Shown here piece by piece: positions 37,305 to 45,139 of a stretch of DNA of 64,000 bases. The stretch spans positions 1 through 64,000 of the forward strand of contig JAHEZL010000006.1 of assembly GCA_023251095.1 (NCBI GenBank), written 5' to 3'. Both the position numbers and the translations under genes were made by a program. The notes beneath the pieces were generated by a model, which worked only from the letters and a program-made list of their open reading frames with translations, ran no database searches and was not told the origin of the DNA. The stretch's first letter is position 1. Every line of letters starts with the position of its first letter. The stretch is from Flavobacteriales bacterium (GTDB lineage Bacteria; Bacteroidota; Bacteroidia; Flavobacteriales_C; GCA-002722245).

Positions 37305-37568
37305 CTACTTCACCTCCTCATAATCCACATACTCCCCGTCTTTCGCCGGATCCTTGGAAATACTCACTTTCCCTTTTTGTTTTTTGAGTTGCTCCGCTTC
37401 CTGTTCAAAAACAGCATTTTGTTGTTTTTTGATTTCGCGCAATTTATTGTCCATGTAATTTTTCATCATCATGGGAAAAACATAACGAACCAAAAACTTC
37501 AATCCATAGTAGATGACCAGTATAATTAATATTGTCCGGAATAAACTGGAAATATTGAGGAATACCAT
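37305..37568 (-). CDS. DUF4834 family protein
   Basis: An 87-residue small membrane protein: one N-terminal helix (ISSLFRTILIILVIYYGLKF) followed by a basic, charged tail rich in Lys and Glu. It matches the DUF4834 family, found almost only in Bacteroidota, with unknown function. The gene overlaps the carB stop by one base and probably shares its transcript. The C-terminal Asp/Tyr-rich end (KDGEYVDYEEVK) is typical of the family. Confidence 0.85.
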   Translation of the reverse strand: MVFLNISSLFRTILIILVIYYGLKFLVRYVFPMMMKNYMDNKLREIKKQQNAVFEQEAEQLKKQKGKVSISKDPAKDGEYVDYEEVK

Positions 37569-40384
37569 TATCTGCTCAGATATATATTTCTTTCAGAGTA
37601 AATTTTACGGAAATACGAATCCGTCAAATCATCAATGAAGTAAATTGCTTCACCTGTAGATTTCATTTCCGGACCGAGTTCCTTATTCACATTAGGGAAT
37701 TTATCGAAAGAGAAAACCGGAACTTTAATCGCATATCCTTTTTTATGCGGATTAAAATTGAAGTCTTTCACTTTTTTCTCTCCTAACATAACTTTAGTAG
37801 CATAGTTTACATAAGGCTCACGGTAAGCTTTAGCGATGAAAGGAACGGTACGTGATGCACGCGGATTCGCTTCAATCACATATACTTTATCGTCTTTGAT
37901 GGCAAACTGAATATTCAGTAAACCAACAGTTCTCAAAGCCACTGCAATTTTCTTGGTGATGTCCTCAATCTGATGGATGATCAAATCTCCCAGGTTGTAC
38001 GGAGGCAATACCGCGTACGAATCTCCCGAGTGGATACCTGCAGGCTCAATGTGCTGCATGATACCGATGATGTAAACATCTTCGCCATCGCAAATAGCAT
38101 CGGCTTCCGCTTCAATGGCGCCATCTAAATAATGATCTAATAAGATTTTATTTCCAGGAATATCTTTAAACAAATTCACCACGTGGTGTTCCAGTTCTTC
38201 TTCGTTGATAACGATTTTCATGCCTTGTCCGCCTAATACATAAGAAGGACGCACCAACAACGGGAAGCCCAACTCTTTTGCCAAAGCATTTGCTTCTTCA
38301 GCTGTTTCAATTACTCCGAATTTAGGGTAAGGCACATTGTTCTCGGCCAGCAAAGTAGAGAAAGAACCACGATCTTCAGCCAAATCCAAAGCTTTGTAAG
38401 AAGTACCTATGATTTTAATTCCGTATTTATCCAGTTTTTCAGCCAGCTTCAAAGCCGTTTGTCCGCCTAACTGAACAATCACGCCTTCCGGTTTTTCATG
38501 AAGGATGATATCGTAAATATGCTCCCAGAAAACAGGTTCAAAATACAATTTATCGGCAGTGCTAAAATCGGTAGAAACCGTTTCAGGATTACAGTTGATC
38601 ATGATGGTTTCGTAGCCTGCTTCTTTAGCGGCCAATACGCCATGAACACAAGAATAATCAAATTCAATCCCTTGTCCGATACGGTTAGGACCTGAACCCA
38701 ACACTACTATTTTCTTTTTATCGGTTCTAATGGATTCATTCTCCAATTCAAAAGTGGAATAGTAGTAAGGAGTTTTCGCTTCAAACTCAGCAGCACAAGT
38801 ATCAACCAGTTTGTAAACTCTCTGGATACCCATGTCGTGTCTTTTTGAAAACACTTCACTTTCCAAACATTTCAGCAAATGCCCAATTTGTCGGTCGCCA
38901 TAGCCTTTTTGTTTGGCTTCAAAAAGCAAGTCTTTAGAGATATTGGCAATGGTATATTTTTCAATTTCTTTTTCCAGAGCGATCATTTCTTCAATCTGGT
39001 TGAGGAACCAGAAATCGATTTTGGTTTTATCGTAAATCGTTTTCATTGGAATACCCAACTTGAAGGCATCATAAACATGGAACAAGCGGTTCCACGACGG
39101 ATGCTCCAAACTGTGGAGGATAGTATCCTGATTGCGCTCTTCTTTACCATCGGCACCCAATCCGTTACGATTGATTTCCAGCGACTGACAAGCCTTTTGC
39201 AAAGCCTCCTGGAAAGAACGACCGATACCCATTACCTCTCCTACCGATTTCATTTGTAAACCCAACTGACGATCGGCTCCGGGGAATTTATTGAAGTTCC
39301 AACGCGGAATCTTAACGATTACATAGTCTAAAGTCGGCTCAAACAAAGCAGAAGTAGATTTGGTGATTTGATTTTGCAACTCATCCAAAGAATAACCAAT
39401 GGCCAGTTTTGAAGCAATTTTAGCAATCGGGTAACCCGTAGCTTTTGAAGCCAGTGCTGATGAACGGGAAACTCGGGGATTGATTTCGATAGCAATAATA
39501 TCTTCAGCAGGATCCGGACTCACAGCAAACTGCACGTTACAACCTCCGGCAAAATTACCGATGGAACGCATCATGTGAATAGCGTGGTCACGCATGCGTT
39601 GGTAAGTTCTGTCGGAAAGAGTCATCGCAGGAGCCACAGTAATTGAGTCTCCGGTATGAACCCCCATCGGGTCAAAGTTCTCAATAGAACAAATGATCAC
39701 TACGTTGTCGTTTTTATCACGCAGCAACTCCAGCTCATATTCCTTCCAACCCAACACCGCTTTGTCAATCAATACCTCATGAATAGGTGAAGCGTGCAAA
39801 CCGCGGGTTAGCAAAGTATCAAAATCTTCTTTTTTATGAACGAAAGCTGCACCTGTGCCTCCTAAAGTATAGGAAGGTCGGATCACTAATGGAAAACCAA
39901 TCTCTTGTGCAAACTCTTTTCCCTGAAGGAAAGATTTCACAATTCGGGAAGGTGCTTGTCCGATACCGATTTGATCCATCAGCTGACGGAACTTATCTCT
40001 GTTCTCTGTAATTTCAATGGCGTCAATGTCCACACCAATCAATCGAACACCGTATTTTTGCCAGATGCCTATTTTATCACACTCTATACAAAGGTTCAAA
40101 GCCGTTTGTCCGCCCATGGTAGGCAAAACAGCATCAATCTTTCTTTCTTTTAATATATGTTCAATGGATTCCGGGGTAAGCGGCATAAGATAAACATGCT
40201 CAGCCGTAACGGGATCCGTCATAATAGTAGCCGGATTCGAATTGATGAGAGAAACTTCAATTCCTTCTTCTTTTAATGAACGCGCGGCCTGCGACCCTGC
40301 ATAGTCGAATTCACAAGCTTGTCCGATAACGATTGGTCCACTTCCTATAATGAGGACCGACTTGATGGATGTGTCTTTTGGCAT
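37568..40384 (-). CDS. carB: Carbamoyl phosphate synthase large subunit
   Basis: CarB makes carbamoyl phosphate from ATP, bicarbonate and ammonia for arginine and pyrimidine synthesis. The 938-residue protein has two ATP-grasp halves. The N-terminal half starts VLIIGSGPIVIGQACEFDY and carries the PSYTLGGTGAAFV loop; the second half has VLGSGPNRIGQGIEFDYSC, VRPSYVLGGQGM and VIEANPRASRTVPFIAK. The C-terminal end stops where the MGS-like allosteric domain would begin, so it is about 130 residues shorter than E. coli CarB, a known Bacteroidota form. carA is not in the window. rpmH lies upstream with a terminator between. Confidence 0.97.
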   Translation of the reverse strand: MPKDTSIKSVLIIGSGPIVIGQACEFDYAGSQAARSLKEEGIEVSLINSNPATIMTDPVTAEHVYLMPLTPESIEHILKERKIDAVLPTMGGQTALNLCIECDKIGIWQKYGVRLIGVDIDAIEITENRDKFRQLMDQIGIGQAPSRIVKSFLQGKEFAQEIGFPLVIRPSYTLGGTGAAFVHKKEDFDTLLTRGLHASPIHEVLIDKAVLGWKEYELELLRDKNDNVVIICSIENFDPMGVHTGDSITVAPAMTLSDRTYQRMRDHAIHMMRSIGNFAGGCNVQFAVSPDPAEDIIAIEINPRVSRSSALASKATGYPIAKIASKLAIGYSLDELQNQITKSTSALFEPTLDYVIVKIPRWNFNKFPGADRQLGLQMKSVGEVMGIGRSFQEALQKACQSLEINRNGLGADGKEERNQDTILHSLEHPSWNRLFHVYDAFKLGIPMKTIYDKTKIDFWFLNQIEEMIALEKEIEKYTIANISKDLLFEAKQKGYGDRQIGHLLKCLESEVFSKRHDMGIQRVYKLVDTCAAEFEAKTPYYYSTFELENESIRTDKKKIVVLGSGPNRIGQGIEFDYSCVHGVLAAKEAGYETIMINCNPETVSTDFSTADKLYFEPVFWEHIYDIILHEKPEGVIVQLGGQTALKLAEKLDKYGIKIIGTSYKALDLAEDRGSFSTLLAENNVPYPKFGVIETAEEANALAKELGFPLLVRPSYVLGGQGMKIVINEEELEHHVVNLFKDIPGNKILLDHYLDGAIEAEADAICDGEDVYIIGIMQHIEPAGIHSGDSYAVLPPYNLGDLIIHQIEDITKKIAVALRTVGLLNIQFAIKDDKVYVIEANPRASRTVPFIAKAYREPYVNYATKVMLGEKKVKDFNFNPHKKGYAIKVPVFSFDKFPNVNKELGPEMKSTGEAIYFIDDLTDSYFRKIYSERNIYLSR

Positions 40385-40452
40385 TTCTGTTAGTTTCTAC
40401 AAAATTATTTTTTTCGATTGTTTATTTGCGAAGGAGTTTTCCAAAGTTGTAC

Positions 40453-40488
40453 ACAAAAAAAAAGGAAGTTTTGAAACTTCCTTTTTTA
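40453..40488 (-). terminator. Terminator after rpmH
   Basis: A stem of AAAAGGAAGTTT-type with its complement AAACTTCCTTTTT, followed on the minus strand by a run of eight or more T. It lies between rpmH and carB, so it ends the rpmH transcript and separates it from carB. Confidence 0.88.
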
Positions 40489-40511
40489 AATATATTACTT
40501 GAAACGGCATC

Positions 40512-40670
40512 TTAGCGTTTGTGTCTTCTTTCGTCAGATACAGTTAATTTTTTTCTGCCTTTAGCTCTTCTTTTAGCTAAAACTCTGCGGCCATTAGCAG
40601 TTTCCATTCTTGAACGGAACCCGTGCTTATTTTTTCTTTTCCTTACGGAAGGTTGGAATGTTCTTAACAT
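40512..40670 (-). CDS. rpmH: 50S ribosomal protein L34
   Basis: A 52-residue basic ribosomal protein read on the minus strand; it is short but unmistakable. The start [18 protein letters not shown], the middle [20 protein letters not shown] and the Lys/Arg-rich end fit L34 of the large subunit. In many bacteria rpmH sits next to rnpA near the origin; here it is followed by a terminator and carB instead, and upstream comes a repeat-rich intergenic space. No rnpA or dnaA is visible. Confidence 0.97.
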   Translation of the reverse strand: MLRTFQPSVRKRKNKHGFRSRMETANGRRVLAKRRAKGRKKLTVSDERRHKR

Positions 40671-40778
40671 TGCTATAAATTTTATTACCGAACTTTATCG
40701 GGTTGCAAATATAGAACTATTTTGAATAGTTGTGCAAATAATTAGAAAAAATTTCTTTTCTCCACAAACTTTTCACGC

Positions 40779-40966
40779 AACGGGCAGGTAACTTCGTGCG
40801 GGGGCCCGAGCCAAGAGGTTTGATATTAAGAGGAGAAGCGTAGCTTCGGTCTTCTCTTCGTGTGAAAGGATTTTCGTGTGAAGGCAGCAATCTCTTCGCT
40901 CTTGAATTTTTTGGATACTTTTTGTTTCAAGACAAAAAGTATCGATTTGCTTCTTTTAAAAGAAGA
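40779..40966 (+). repeat. Structured intergenic element, copy 1
   Basis: One of four copies in the window. The 5' box TAACTTCGTGCG...GCCCGAGC leads into a first stem arm at 40808-40817, whose partner is at 40892-40901 (one mismatch). Then come CTTGAATTTTTTG, a perfect 11-base hairpin (40914-40924 with 40933-40943), and the 16-base palindrome CTTCTTTTAAAAGAAG at 40950-40965. Confidence 0.85.
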
Positions 40967-40969
40967 CAT

Positions 40970-41003
40970 AAAAAAAACCTCTCCTTTTCAGAAGAGGTTT
41001 TCA
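40970..41003 (-). terminator. Terminator of the MFS transporter gene
   Basis: An AACCTCT / AGAGGTT stem with an 11-base centre CCTTTTCAG-type loop, preceded on the plus strand by a run of A (T on the minus strand). It lies just beyond the MFS stop. Confidence 0.75.
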
Positions 41004-41021
41004 ATTCTATAAGAAGATTTC

Positions 41022-42491
41022 TTAATGTCCTCCTCCTAATTTTTTATCAAAGCTAATTCCCTGACTTTTCAATATTCCACTTACTCTCCATGCATAAAAA
41101 GCTAAGTAAGCAAAACAAGCAACACCAACGATATAACTCATTTGAATTGAAGTTTCGTCGGCAACAACACCTTGCAACCAGCTAACGATACCACCACCCA
41201 TGATCATCATGATTAAGAAGTTACTTCCCTGTGCAGTTTTGTTTCCTAAGCCGCTAACAGCCAAGGTGAAAATACAAGGCCACAATGTGCTGCAAAACAA
41301 ACCAACGCTGGTGAATGCATAAACACTTGTATCTCCTGAGGTAAACATTCCCGTGAAAAGAGCTGCAATCCCTACAATTGAAAAGATCAATAACATACGT
41401 GCAGGATTTCCTTTACTTGCGATATCCGCAGCGATAAGCGCTAAAATCACAAAAGCATACACATAAAATGGAGCCAGGTCGTGACCGGCAATAGCGTTAA
41501 CTCCTAAGAATACAGCGAAAGCGATATAAGGAGCAAAGATTTTCATTACTTTTTCAACACCTGCAGAAAGGTTAAAAGCCTCAACAGCACCAGTCCAGCG
41601 ACCAATCATCAAACTCGCCCAGTACAAAGAAACGTAAGGAGCGATGTCTTTTAATTTATATCCCAAATCTTTTTCCATGTAAGCCGGAAGGTTACTTGCA
41701 GTAGATACTTCAACACCCACGTAAACAAAGATCGCTATCATCCCCATTACCAATTGAGGGTATTGTAAAGCTGATGTTTTGGCAACATTCACCGCATCCA
41801 GAATTTGAGAATTTGATCCCACTTCGTCTTTTACAGCTTCTTCTTCAATAGCCGGTTTATCAGGCAAAGAAGAGAATTTTAAAATCACGGCAACAATTAA
41901 AAAGGCCAAGCCTAAAATTAAGTATGGAATTTTAACGCTTTCAATGCTCGCTTCAGTGTTTTCAGCAGAAGGAGAACCGAATATCGCAAAACTCACAATC
42001 AGTGGCCCGATGGTTGTTCCGAAATTGTTGATACCACCCGCGAGGGTTAAACGTTGTGAGGCGGTATGACGTGAACCCAAAGCAATCGCCAAAGGATTGG
42101 CAACCGTTTGTTGCAGTGAAAATCCTAATCCCACAATGAATAAACCCGAGAGCATCAAAGGGAAAGAACCGCTATTGGCAGCAGGATAAAACAATAGAGT
42201 ACCCAAAGCAGAAATGCTGAGACCCAAAGCCAATCCGTTTTTATATCCTATTTTATTGGTGATATCTTCTTTAATTAATGCGGAAACTGCCATGTATATA
42301 AGAGCACCAACAGTATACGCTACATAAAAAGCAACCGACACCAGCTGACTTTCACCCTGAGATAAATCAAAAGCTTTTTTGAAAACCGGAATTAAAATAT
42401 CGTTACTTGCAGCAACAAATCCCCAGAAGAAGAATACGGATACTAATGGAAGGAACTGTCCCCATTTGGTTTGTGAATTTTCAGAACTCAT
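41022..42491 (-). CDS. Sugar MFS transporter, FucP-like
   Basis: A 489-residue major facilitator with about 12 membrane segments. The N-terminal part FFFWGFVAASNDILIPVFKKAF and GLGFSLQQTVANPLAIALG, followed by LAGGINNFGTTIGPLIV, match the FucP/GluP group of H+-sugar symporters (fucose, glucose, galactose). A roughly 35-residue acidic cytosolic loop in the middle is usual in Bacteroidota members and lengthens the protein. It stands alone, preceded by about 300 bases that include its promoter. The sugar is not readable. Confidence 0.9.
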   Translation of the reverse strand: MSSENSQTKWGQFLPLVSVFFFWGFVAASNDILIPVFKKAFDLSQGESQLVSVAFYVAYTVGALIYMAVSALIKEDITNKIGYKNGLALGLSISALGTLLFYPAANSGSFPLMLSGLFIVGLGFSLQQTVANPLAIALGSRHTASQRLTLAGGINNFGTTIGPLIVSFAIFGSPSAENTEASIESVKIPYLILGLAFLIVAVILKFSSLPDKPAIEEEAVKDEVGSNSQILDAVNVAKTSALQYPQLVMGMIAIFVYVGVEVSTASNLPAYMEKDLGYKLKDIAPYVSLYWASLMIGRWTGAVEAFNLSAGVEKVMKIFAPYIAFAVFLGVNAIAGHDLAPFYVYAFVILALIAADIASKGNPARMLLIFSIVGIAALFTGMFTSGDTSVYAFTSVGLFCSTLWPCIFTLAVSGLGNKTAQGSNFLIMMIMGGGIVSWLQGVVADETSIQMSYIVGVACFAYLAFYAWRVSGILKSQGISFDKKLGGGH

Positions 42492-42795
42492 GTTTGTTTG
42501 GTTAAATGATTAAAACAAGTAAAATTTTTCGTGAATATACATTTAAAATAAAAATTACAAAAAAAGGAGTTTTACATAGTTATACACGAAAAACGTTTTT
42601 AATGAATCTTTGTACTCTCAAATGAATTAAAATCCAAATATCCCTTATTAATATTGATCTCTAAGTCATTACTAATAACCTTAGCAGAACAACTTATTAG
42701 TGTAAATACAACACTTAATTAATATTTGTTTCTCGAAAGGACTTTAAAAACAAATAAAACAGAATTTCGTATATTTGATTATAAATAATTGCTTT
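42492..42795. other. AT-rich 304-base intergenic region
   Basis: Divergent region between the MFS gene and toxin-antitoxin module 1. Apart from the TATATTTG promoter box of the module at 42770-42777 I see no gene, hairpin or repeat in it. Confidence 0.6.
42770..42777 (+). promoter_or_regulatory. -7 box of toxin-antitoxin module 1
   Basis: TATATTTG, a match to TAnnTTTG, 18 bases before the antitoxin ATG. The sequence around it (GAATTTCGTATATT) is nearly repeated before module 2, which suggests a shared promoter or operator. Confidence 0.55.
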
Positions 42796-43014
42796 ATGAA
42801 TATTCAGGCAAGAAAATTAAACATCATTCAATACCTCTCCCAAACCACGAATGCGTCGGTAGTTGACTTAATTGAACGTATTATCAAAAAAGAAGATGCC
42901 GATTTCTGGAATGAGCTATCTGCTTCTGAAAAAAAGGAAATCCTTGCAGGAATTGATGAATTGGATAAAGGAGAAAAAGTTGATTACCTTAAATTCATGT
43001 CTAAGCATCGGTAA
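42796..43014 (+). CDS. Antitoxin of toxin-antitoxin module 1
   Basis: A 72-residue small protein preceding a ParE/RelE-like toxin with a one-base overlap (TAATG), the usual type II toxin-antitoxin layout. It starts MNIQARKLNIIQYL and is mostly helical and acidic toward the end. The N terminus matches that of module 2 (QARKL), so the two belong to one family. I chose the ATG at 42796, where the alignment with module 2 begins; an in-frame start at 42775 is inside the promoter box. Such antitoxins bind the toxin and usually repress the operon. Confidence 0.82.
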   Translation: MNIQARKLNIIQYLSQTTNASVVDLIERIIKKEDADFWNELSASEKKEILAGIDELDKGEKVDYLKFMSKHR

Positions 43015-43319
43015 TGATCAGGAAAATTTCACTTTCCAAAAGAGCTTCTATAAAGCTCGATAAAATTCTCCATTACCTCCAAAAAGAATGGTCAATCAAA
43101 GTAAAAAATGAATTCATTTCTAAGCTTGACCACTCCATTAACATTATCGCTGAAAATCCCGATGCTTTTCCTGAATCCAATATTCAAAAAGGAATTCACA
43201 AATGTGTTGTCACAAAACAAACAACCCTTTATTATCGCATAAAATCTTCCGAAATTCAAATCATCTTTATTTTTGAAACCCGTCAAAGTCCAAAGAAAAT
43301 AAAGAAAGGATTAAAATAA
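43014..43319 (+). CDS. ParE/RelE-family toxin of module 1
   Basis: A 101-residue protein of the RelE/ParE superfamily. The pattern LSKRASIKLDKILHYLQKEW (helix pair), INIIAENPDAFPES, HKCVVTKQTTLYYRI and the C-terminal FIFETRQSP fit the fold, with the last beta-strand and a basic tail KKIKKGLK. RelE members cut mRNA in the ribosome; ParE members poison gyrase. Which applies here cannot be told, though the sequence looks more ParE-like. The start overlaps the antitoxin stop. Confidence 0.85.
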   Translation: MIRKISLSKRASIKLDKILHYLQKEWSIKVKNEFISKLDHSINIIAENPDAFPESNIQKGIHKCVVTKQTTLYYRIKSSEIQIIFIFETRQSPKKIKKGLK

Positions 43320-43370
43320 TTCGTAGAGACTCCGATAAAATCTCATCTATAATTCAGAATACCTACTTCA

Positions 43371-43545
43371 CAGAATGGGTCACTAACTTCGTGCGAAGGC
43401 CCGAGCTAAGAGGCGGGCGTGTGTTAGGTTTTTCGTGTGGCGTCAGCATCCCTGCCTGCCGGCAGGCAGGTCTTAGCTCTTGAATTTTTTGGATACTTTT
43501 TGTTTCAAGACAAAAAGTATCGATTTGCTTCTTTTAAAAGAAGAC
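43371..43545 (+). repeat. Structured intergenic element, copy 2
   Basis: Shares the 5' sequence ATGGGT.ACTAACTTCGTGCG with copies 3 and 4. The closing stem pairs 43403-43411 (GAGCTAAGA) with 43471-43479 (TCTTAGCTC). The second hairpin is 43492-43502 with 43511-43521, and CTTCTTTTAAAAGAAG follows at 43528-43543. It carries an inserted 20-base palindrome inside the closing stem. Confidence 0.87.
43451..43470. repeat. 20-base perfect palindrome nested in copy 2
   Basis: CCTGCCTGCCGGCAGGCAGG is a perfect, GC-rich palindrome inside an AT-rich element. The other three copies lack it, so it is a later insertion of a separate small repeat. Confidence 0.8.
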
Positions 43546-43650
43546 CCAAACTCCCTTTTGCAAAAACCGCAAGTATTTCCCCCTCCTTTAGTTTAAATCA
43601 ATTGAATTAAGCCTGCCTTTCGGTTTTCCTTTGTCGCATAAATTATTCAC

Positions 43651-44292
43651 ATGAAAAAACTATTTTATTTCGCGCTAAGCATTGTATTCCTGAGCTCTTG
43701 CAGCTCTAATTATCTCTCTAAAAATCATTATGATTTAAGATTGGTGAAACGGGAGTTAAAAGAAGAAGTAATAAAAACATCTCATTCCACCTCTTCTAAA
43801 GAAACAAACACCTTATCTGTCCGACAATTTATCAATGAAAATTTCAGTGATACTCTTCGTCAAAACGATAGCAATATTATAGATACAGTCGAAACAAAAA
43901 TAGATACTCAAAACCTACTCCAACCTGAAGAAACTCCTTTAGGAAAGGAAAGCAAGACAACAATTCAAGCAGTAGATGAAAAGGAAATCAACAATGAAGA
44001 TTTATCTTCTTTCTATCTCATACTTGGAAGCGTTCTGTTAACAATTGGAATCCTCCTAATACAATTTATACCTATACTTGCTTTTCTGGCAGCTCTATTG
44101 GCTTTGATTTGTGCGGTATTAGCACCCACGTTAACTAAAAGCAAAACAAAAAAGAATTTATCCCGATTATTAAAGATTTTGTGTGTTATTATTTTAGTAA
44201 TTACTGCTTTCTGGATTGTGGTCAATTTCTTAGATGCTATTACTAAAGGAATAGATTTTGGAATTGGAATGGGAAACAGTTATTGGCTGTAA
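43651..44292 (+). CDS. Hypothetical membrane lipoprotein
   Basis: A 213-residue protein that I do not recognise. It begins with a lipoprotein-type signal (FALSIVFLSSCSSN, cysteine at about 17). A polar, Ser/Thr/Asn/Glu-rich stretch of about 90 residues comes next. Two or three long hydrophobic segments near the C terminus follow (FYLILGSVLLTIGILLI, IPILAFLAALLALICAVL, ILCVIILVITAFWIVV). A lipidated N terminus on a protein with several C-terminal helices is unusual but is found in Bacteroidota. It is alone on the plus strand and shares its terminator with the duplicated fragment that follows. Confidence 0.7.
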   Translation: MKKLFYFALSIVFLSSCSSNYLSKNHYDLRLVKRELKEEVIKTSHSTSSKETNTLSVRQFINENFSDTLRQNDSNIIDTVETKIDTQNLLQPEETPLGKESKTTIQAVDEKEINNEDLSSFYLILGSVLLTIGILLIQFIPILAFLAALLALICAVLAPTLTKSKTKKNLSRLLKILCVIILVITAFWIVVNFLDAITKGIDFGIGMGNSYWL

Positions 44293-44297
44293 AACAA

Positions 44298-44330
44298 AAA
44301 AACCTCTCCTTTTCAGGAGAGGTTTTTTCT
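44298..44330. terminator. Bidirectional terminator, first copy
   Basis: An AACCTCTCC / GGAGAGGTT stem around TTTTCA, with A and T runs outside. It can end the hypothetical lipoprotein gene on the plus strand and the 3' fragment on the minus strand. A second copy is at 45088-45122, with one A-T pair replaced by C-G. Confidence 0.85.
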
Positions 44331-44346
44331 TTATATCAGTGTGAAA

Positions 44347-44456
44347 TTATTTCACCATCAATTTTTCTGTGTGTGATCCAGAAGCACCTGCGATGTTTAC
44401 AAAGTACATACCTTCAGAGAAGTTAGATACATTGAATTTCAGGTTTTGAGTGCCGG
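44347..44456 (-). pseudogene. 3'-end fragment of a T9SS protein gene
   Basis: The last 36 codons of the T9SS gene at 45140-46024 are repeated here, with the same encoded residues (from AGTQNLKFNV to TEKLMVK and stop). The homology continues through the terminator. It starts abruptly at about 44456, next to toxin-antitoxin module 2. It has no start codon or signal peptide and cannot be functional by itself. Confidence 0.85.
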
Positions 44457-44479
44457 CTAGCAAATTAATCGAATTTTCG

Positions 44480-44487
44480 TATATTAG
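44480..44487 (+). promoter_or_regulatory. -7 box of toxin-antitoxin module 2
   Basis: TATATTAG, close to TAnnTTTG, in the context GAATTTTCGTATATT shared with module 1. It ends only four bases before the ATG, so the mRNA would be leaderless or nearly so. Confidence 0.45.
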
Positions 44488-44491
44488 TACA

Positions 44492-44716
44492 ATGGATTTA
44501 CAAGCAAGAAAATTAAGTATAATTGACTGGGTACTACATCTTCACGATGAGGATTCATTAAAACAATTGGAAAAAATTTGCAGTAAGTATTCTTACATCC
44601 ACCCACCATCTATTTCCAATGAAGAAATGTATTCAAGACATTTGAAGTCTGTGAAAAACATTGAAAAAGGAAAGTTGACCAGCCATAGTGCCGCAAAAAA
44701 ACGCTTTGGTGTATAA
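44492..44716 (+). CDS. Antitoxin of toxin-antitoxin module 2
   Basis: A 74-residue small protein. Its start MDLQARKLSIIDWVLHL parallels the antitoxin of module 1 (MNIQARKLNIIQYL), and the rest is helical with a basic end (LTSHSAAKKRFGV). It overlaps the toxin by one base, as in module 1. The ATG at 44492 is chosen from that similarity; an in-frame start further upstream lies within the duplicated gene fragment. Antitoxin function is inferred from layout and paralogy. Confidence 0.78.
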   Translation: MDLQARKLSIIDWVLHLHDEDSLKQLEKICSKYSYIHPPSISNEEMYSRHLKSVKNIEKGKLTSHSAAKKRFGV

Positions 44717-45027
44717 TGGGTAAATTCACAATAGATTGGACCAACTTTGCTCTTAATTCCTTAGAAAACATACATTTTTTTATTTCCAAAAAAGCACAAT
44801 CAGTAGTACCCGCCAATAAATTGGTGAAGAAAATATTCAAGAGTGTTGATATATTAAAAACAAATCCTACTTCATTCCAAGAAGAACCATTTCTAAAAGG
44901 AAAAGGATTGTCGGCAAGGTACTTAGTGGTTGGTATGTATAAAGTTATTTATGTCATTAAAAACAAAAACATCATTATTACCGACGTATTTAACACTTCT
45001 CAACATCCTTCTGAAATGAATAAATAG
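44716..45027 (+). CDS. ParE/RelE-family toxin of module 2
   Basis: A 103-residue protein of the RelE/ParE superfamily: IDWTNFALNSLENIHFFISKKA (two helices), FKSVDILKTNPTSFQEE, SARYLVVGMYKVIYVIK and the last strand IIITDVFNTSQHP. It is only distantly like the module 1 toxin while the antitoxin N termini are close. It overlaps the antitoxin stop by one base and sits between two copies of a T9SS gene's 3' end, which suggests insertion or recombination. Confidence 0.83.
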   Translation: MGKFTIDWTNFALNSLENIHFFISKKAQSVVPANKLVKKIFKSVDILKTNPTSFQEEPFLKGKGLSARYLVVGMYKVIYVIKNKNIIITDVFNTSQHPSEMNK

Positions 45028-45087
45028 GCCCTCCGATAAGTATAAAGAGACTCATCGTTACTGTTCTAAACACGAAATATCCTAAAA

Positions 45088-45122
45088 ACAAAAAACCCTC
45101 TCCTTTTCAGGAGAGGGTTTTT
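45088..45122. terminator. Bidirectional terminator, second copy
   Basis: ACCCTCTCC pairs with GGAGAGGGT around TTTTCA, flanked by A and T runs. It ends the T9SS gene at 45140 on the minus strand and the toxin-antitoxin module 2 on the plus strand. It is the partner of the copy at 44298-44330. Confidence 0.87.
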
Positions 45123-45139
45123 CTTTATATCAGTGTGAA

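Larger units (their letters stand above)
40671..41021. other. 351-base intergenic region between rpmH and the MFS gene
   Basis: No gene is found. It holds the rpmH promoter side, copy 1 of the structured intergenic element (40779-40966) and the terminator of the MFS transporter gene (40970-41003). Confidence 0.8.

Noticed and set aside
40512-40670. Replication origin near rpmH
   Set aside because: No dnaA, rnpA, yidC or gidA and no cluster of DnaA-box-like sequences that I could see; rpmH alone does not mark the origin.
42872-43063. Alternative frame inside toxin-antitoxin module 1
   Set aside because: It overlaps the antitoxin and toxin genes, has no homologue in module 2 and looks like a shadow.
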